Shown: piece after piece, positions 44,939-47,532 of the stretch | How positions within the stretch are numbered: position 1 is the stretch's first letter | Layout: every line of letters begins with the position of its first letter | Source: Allorhizocola rhizosphaerae | GTDB lineage: Bacteria > Actinomycetota > Actinomycetes > Mycobacteriales > Micromonosporaceae | NCBI RefSeq assembly: GCF_003426775.1 | Contig: NZ_QJUG01000042.1 | Coordinates: 1-47,532 of the forward strand | Direction of reading: 5' to 3' | Length of the DNA: 47,532 nt | Notes under the pieces: generated by a model | What the model saw: the letters and a program-made list of their open reading frames with translations, nothing else | Databases searched by the model: none | Told to the model about the DNA's origin: nothing | Made by a program: the position numbers and the translations under genes

Positions 44939-45838
44939 TCATCGCACCGCGGCAAACTTTTTGCGGACGTCCGGGTCGATGAACGCGCTGATCCGGGTGA
45001 TCTTGCCGGCGCGCAGGCTGAGCACATTCACCGCGCTCACCTCGCCCTCGCCGCCTCCCTGATAGCAGACAAACCCGAGCTGCGCGTTGATTGATGCAGG
45101 CCGAAGTCTCCACGGCGTGGCGAAGACGCGCTCGGCGAAGAAGCGGGCGACCATGTCGCGCCCGGCAAACCAGGCGGGCAGCGGCGGCATGGTGAACCGC
45201 GCGTCGTCGGCGAGCAGACCGACCAGACTGTCCACATCGGAGCTTTCCCACGCCGTGACGAACGCGCGCACCAGCTCCCGCTGCCCGGCGTCGCCGAGCG
45301 CGGCGAGCTCGGCCTGCTGGCTGACCGGCGGCACCCGCTCGTGCACGGTCTTTCGCGCCCGCTGCAGCGCGCTGTTGACCGACACCGGCGTGGTGTCCAG
45401 CAGTTGCGCCACCTCGGCCGCCGAGAACTCCAGCACGTCGCGAAGGATGAGCACCGCCCGCTGGTTGGCCGGCAGGTGCTGCAGCGCCGCCACGAACGCC
45501 AGCTCCACGCTCTCCCGCCGCTCGAAGGAGGGGAACGGTTCGAGCCATGCCTGCCCGACGGCCGGCTCACCGAGGTCGTCCACCCGATTCCACGGCGGCC
45601 CGTAATCCGGTGTCTCGATGCGTTTCTTGCCGAGCCGGATGCACGCGTGGGTGGCGATCCGGTACAGCCACGTGCGCAGCGAGCTGCGGCCCTCGAACGA
45701 GTCCAGCCCACGCCACGCGCTGATGAGCGTCTCCTGCACCGCGTCCTCGGCGTCCTGCAGGCTGCCGAGCATGCGGTAGCAGTGGGCGGTCAGCTCGCCG
45801 CGATACCGCTCCAGCTCGTCAAATGTCGTCGTGCTCAT
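44939..45838 (-). CDS. ECF sigma factor with C-terminal SnoaL-like domain (SigX5/SigG type)
   Basis: 299 residues. Region 2 is ELTAHCYRMLGSLQDAEDAV, then QETLISAWRGLDSFEGRSSL and RTWLYRIATHACI. Region 4 is ALQHLPANQRAVLILRDVLE, then FSAAEVAQLLDTTPVSVNSA. The C-terminal ~120 residues form a SnoaL-like domain (VRAFVTAWESSDVDSLVGLL, FAGRDMVARFFAERV), which in such sigma factors replaces an anti-sigma factor as regulator. The family matches the SigX5-type group. ATG 45838 is the start. It is followed by a DHFR-like gene, a conserved pairing. Confidence 0.92.
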   Translation of the reverse strand: MSTTTFDELERYRGELTAHCYRMLGSLQDAEDAVQETLISAWRGLDSFEGRSSLRTWLYRIATHACIRLGKKRIETPDYGPPWNRVDDLGEPAVGQAWLEPFPSFERRESVELAFVAALQHLPANQRAVLILRDVLEFSAAEVAQLLDTTPVSVNSALQRARKTVHERVPPVSQQAELAALGDAGQRELVRAFVTAWESSDVDSLVGLLADDARFTMPPLPAWFAGRDMVARFFAERVFATPWRLRPASINAQLGFVCYQGGGEGEVSAVNVLSLRAGKITRISAFIDPDVRKKFAAVR

Positions 45839-45916
45839 CGCTCCTATTGTTCCAGCAGAGCGGGCCTATGATCGTCAAGGCGGCGCGATATCCGCTCGTG
45901 CCGACAGATTTTGCCG

Positions 45917-46450
45917 TCAATCGCACGGCGGCAGGTCTTTGGCGTGGTCGGGCAGGTCGATCGGGGCGCCGACCCGTTCCTCCCACTGCTGGCCGTCGAC
46001 GGTGGCGCGCAGGATGAGCGAGACGTCCGCCCCCGACGGTGGCGCGCAGCGGACCTTGAATCGCACCACGACATGGGTGACTTCACCGGGCGCGAGCTCG
46101 ACCGGGAACGGCCGCGCAGGGCTCTCGAAGATGAAGTCCACCAACAACAACGTCGGACCCTGGATCCATCCCGACGAATCCGGTTCGCCGGTGGGCGGCA
46201 GGCCGTCGAGGCGGGCTGCGTCGAGGAGCACGGGCCGGTCGTGGTGGTTGCGGATGAGCGTCCCGAGGGCAAACCGATGCCCGCCATCCTCCGCGCGGCC
46301 GCCCCATCCGTCCCCGCCGTCGCGGCGCAGCGGACCGGACCCGTTGGCGTAGCGGTCATAAAGCCAGAATCCAGCCGGTACGCTGCCGCAGCACAGCAGC
46401 ACGCCGAGGCAGACGGCTCCGACCAGGTGCCAGGCTCGCTTACGCGACAT
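45917..46450 (-). CDS. Single-pass membrane protein, unknown function
   Basis: 177 residues. A short basic N-terminus (MSRKRAWH) and one hydrophobic segment ([20 protein letters not shown]) anchor an extracytoplasmic beta-rich domain ([39 protein letters not shown]). Its pattern resembles LEA-like or immunoglobulin-like small domains found in actinobacteria. ATG 46450 overlaps the MFS stop by 11 nt, with GGGACGG upstream, so it is co-transcribed with the transporter. A possible accessory protein of that transporter (inference). Confidence 0.75.
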   Translation of the reverse strand: MSRKRAWHLVGAVCLGVLLCCGSVPAGFWLYDRYANGSGPLRRDGGDGWGGRAEDGGHRFALGTLIRNHHDRPVLLDAARLDGLPPTGEPDSSGWIQGPTLLLVDFIFESPARPFPVELAPGEVTHVVVRFKVRCAPPSGADVSLILRATVDGQQWEERVGAPIDLPDHAKDLPPCD

Positions 46451-47532
46451 CGCGCCGCCGTCCCAGGAGTAGCGCGACGATCGCGCCGAGGGCGCAAATG
46501 ACCGCCGTGGCAAGGAAAATCTCGCGATACTCGGCGCGCAGAGCCGCCTCAAGCGCGAGGCGATAGGCGGCAACCTGACGCTCGAACTCCTGCGGCGTGA
46601 CGCCGAACGGCAGTGGTGTGGGCAGATCCTTGGTGAACTCCTGGAACCGGTGCAGCCCCCAAGCCGACAGCGCCGCGACCCCGATGAGCATGCCCATCAT
46701 GCGGGCCACGACGACGGCCGCCGACGCGATGCCGTGCTGTGCCGCGGGCACGACGCGCAGCACGATGGCCGACAGCGGCGCGATCACCAGGCCCAGCCCG
46801 AGCCCGGCGACGATCAGGTCAACATCCAAAGCGGACACCCCGAGCGCCCCCGCAATGCGCCAGTATGCAAACCCGGCCAGCAGCATGCCCACCACAGTAA
46901 GCACGGTCTCGCCCGCAAACCGGATCAGCAGCCCGCCGATGATGGCCCCCACGGGCAGCGCCACCAGGAAGCGGGTGAGCAGCAGCGTGCCGCCCATGGA
47001 ATCCTTGCCAAGCAACGTCTGCGCGACCAACTGCACGTCCACGAGCGTGACCATCAACGCCGCGCCCGCGCAGAAGCTCGCGGCCAGCGACGCGATGAAC
47101 GGTCGCATGTGGACACCGGTCGGGTCCATCAACCGCGTGCGGGCACGCGACTCCCAGAACAGAAACACGACGAACGCCACGCCGCCTGCGACGAGGAACG
47201 GCACACCCCACGACGGCAGCACCGACGTCTCCGGAGACGGGTTGTGCAGCCCGATGACGAGCAGCGCCAGCGCGACCGCCAGCAACAGCCCACCGACCAC
47301 ACCCACTCGCGGCGCCTGCTGCGCGCGGTGCTCGGCCGGCCCGGCGGGCACAAGCTCGCGGTCGTCCGCGGCGGCCGACAGGCCGGGGTGAGGCACCTGC
47401 GCCCGGTGTGGGGGCACGAGCCGCCACACGGCGATGGCCGCGAGCAACGCGAGCGGGATGTTGAGCCAGAAGATGCCGCGCCAGCCGATCAGCGCGGCCA
47501 CGCCCGCACCGAACAGCGGCCCGAGCACCGCG
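46440..47532 (-). CDS. MFS drug exporter (DHA2-like), 5'-truncated by window edge
   Basis: About 364 residues are visible; the N-terminal part lies beyond the window. [20 protein letters not shown], then [17 protein letters not shown], is the end of the first six-helix half of a 14-helix exporter. Further helices follow ([55 protein letters not shown] and others). The C-terminus is [17 protein letters not shown]. Drug or metabolite export driven by protons is the family role. The downstream gene overlaps its end by 11 nt. Confidence 0.92.
   Translation of the reverse strand, partial: AVLGPLFGAGVAALIGWRGIFWLNIPLALLAAIAVWRLVPPHRAQVPHPGLSAAADDRELVPAGPAEHRAQQAPRVGVVGGLLLAVALALLVIGLHNPSPETSVLPSWGVPFLVAGGVAFVVFLFWESRARTRLMDPTGVHMRPFIASLAASFCAGAALMVTLVDVQLVAQTLLGKDSMGGTLLLTRFLVALPVGAIIGGLLIRFAGETVLTVVGMLLAGFAYWRIAGALGVSALDVDLIVAGLGLGLVIAPLSAIVLRVVPAAQHGIASAAVVVARMMGMLIGVAALSAWGLHRFQEFTKDLPTPLPFGVTPQEFERQVAAYRLALEAALRAEYREIFLATAVICALGAIVALLLGRRRDVA

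Overview
The window is high-GC DNA with strong GC3 bias, many GTG starts and 4-base start/stop overlaps, typical of Actinomycetota. Markers are actinobacterial: an Rv2228c-type RNase HI/phosphatase fusion beside its zinc-ribbon and Nif3 partners, a SigX5-type ECF sigma factor paired with a DHFR-like protein, and GatCAB near the ilv genes with a GGDEF-EAL gene alongside. From remembered gene order I favour Micromonosporaceae or a close relative; the genus cannot be fixed from the sequence.

Layout: 1-6.6 kb holds the 3' part of an ATP-dependent DNA ligase, an AraC-type regulator, a secreted alpha/beta-hydrolase, a LuxR-type regulator and a membrane-anchored fibronectin-III protein. 6.6-11.2 kb (minus strand) is a tightly coupled run reading XRE regulator > flavoprotein > Nif3 > 59-codon ORF > zinc-ribbon protein > RNase HI/phosphatase, with a prim-pol-like gene divergent from the regulator. 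12.1-28 kb is an amino-acid block: ilvE, leuB, serA, ilvC, ilvN, ilvB (minus) and ilvD (plus). It is interleaved with a TetR/VOC/flavin-oxidase cassette, a mannosyl-3-phosphoglycerate synthase (mpgS) and a GGDEF-EAL protein. ilvB has a leader-peptide attenuator. 28-31.5 kb holds a broken ATPase, an intact DUF234-type ATPase next to an unusual 16-bp repeat array, MauE and a redoxin. 31.5-33.6 kb has glyA under a ZTP (pfl) riboswitch and a SUKH-like gene.

33.6-37.3 kb is a decaying stretch: remnants of a serine hydrolase, a frameshifted secreted Ig-like protein, a cut NUDIX gene, a partial thioesterase copy and an MFS remnant. 37.3-39.7 kb has an intact thioesterase, a MoaD-like carrier, a 23-codon linking ORF, a BNR-repeat protein and a PH-like membrane protein. 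39.7-44.2 kb is gatC-gatA-(109-aa ORF)-gatB with an aquaporin gene on the opposite strand in between. 44.3-47.5 kb has the DHFR-like/ECF sigma pair, a small membrane protein and a partial DHA2-type MFS transporter.

Working together: ilvBNC and ilvD make the 2-keto acids for Val/Ile, leuB works in the Leu branch and ilvE carries out the final transamination. serA and glyA handle 3-phosphoglycerate > serine > glycine/C1. mpgS draws on the same 3-phosphoglycerate for a compatible solute. No single large new defence or mobile system is visible. The most unusual items are the 30.25-kb palindromic repeat array, the start-codon hairpin of mpgS, the 111-bp hairpin-bearing duplication between the GGDEF-EAL gene and ilvB, the SD-masking hairpin of mauE, and the XRE/flavoprotein/prim-pol module.
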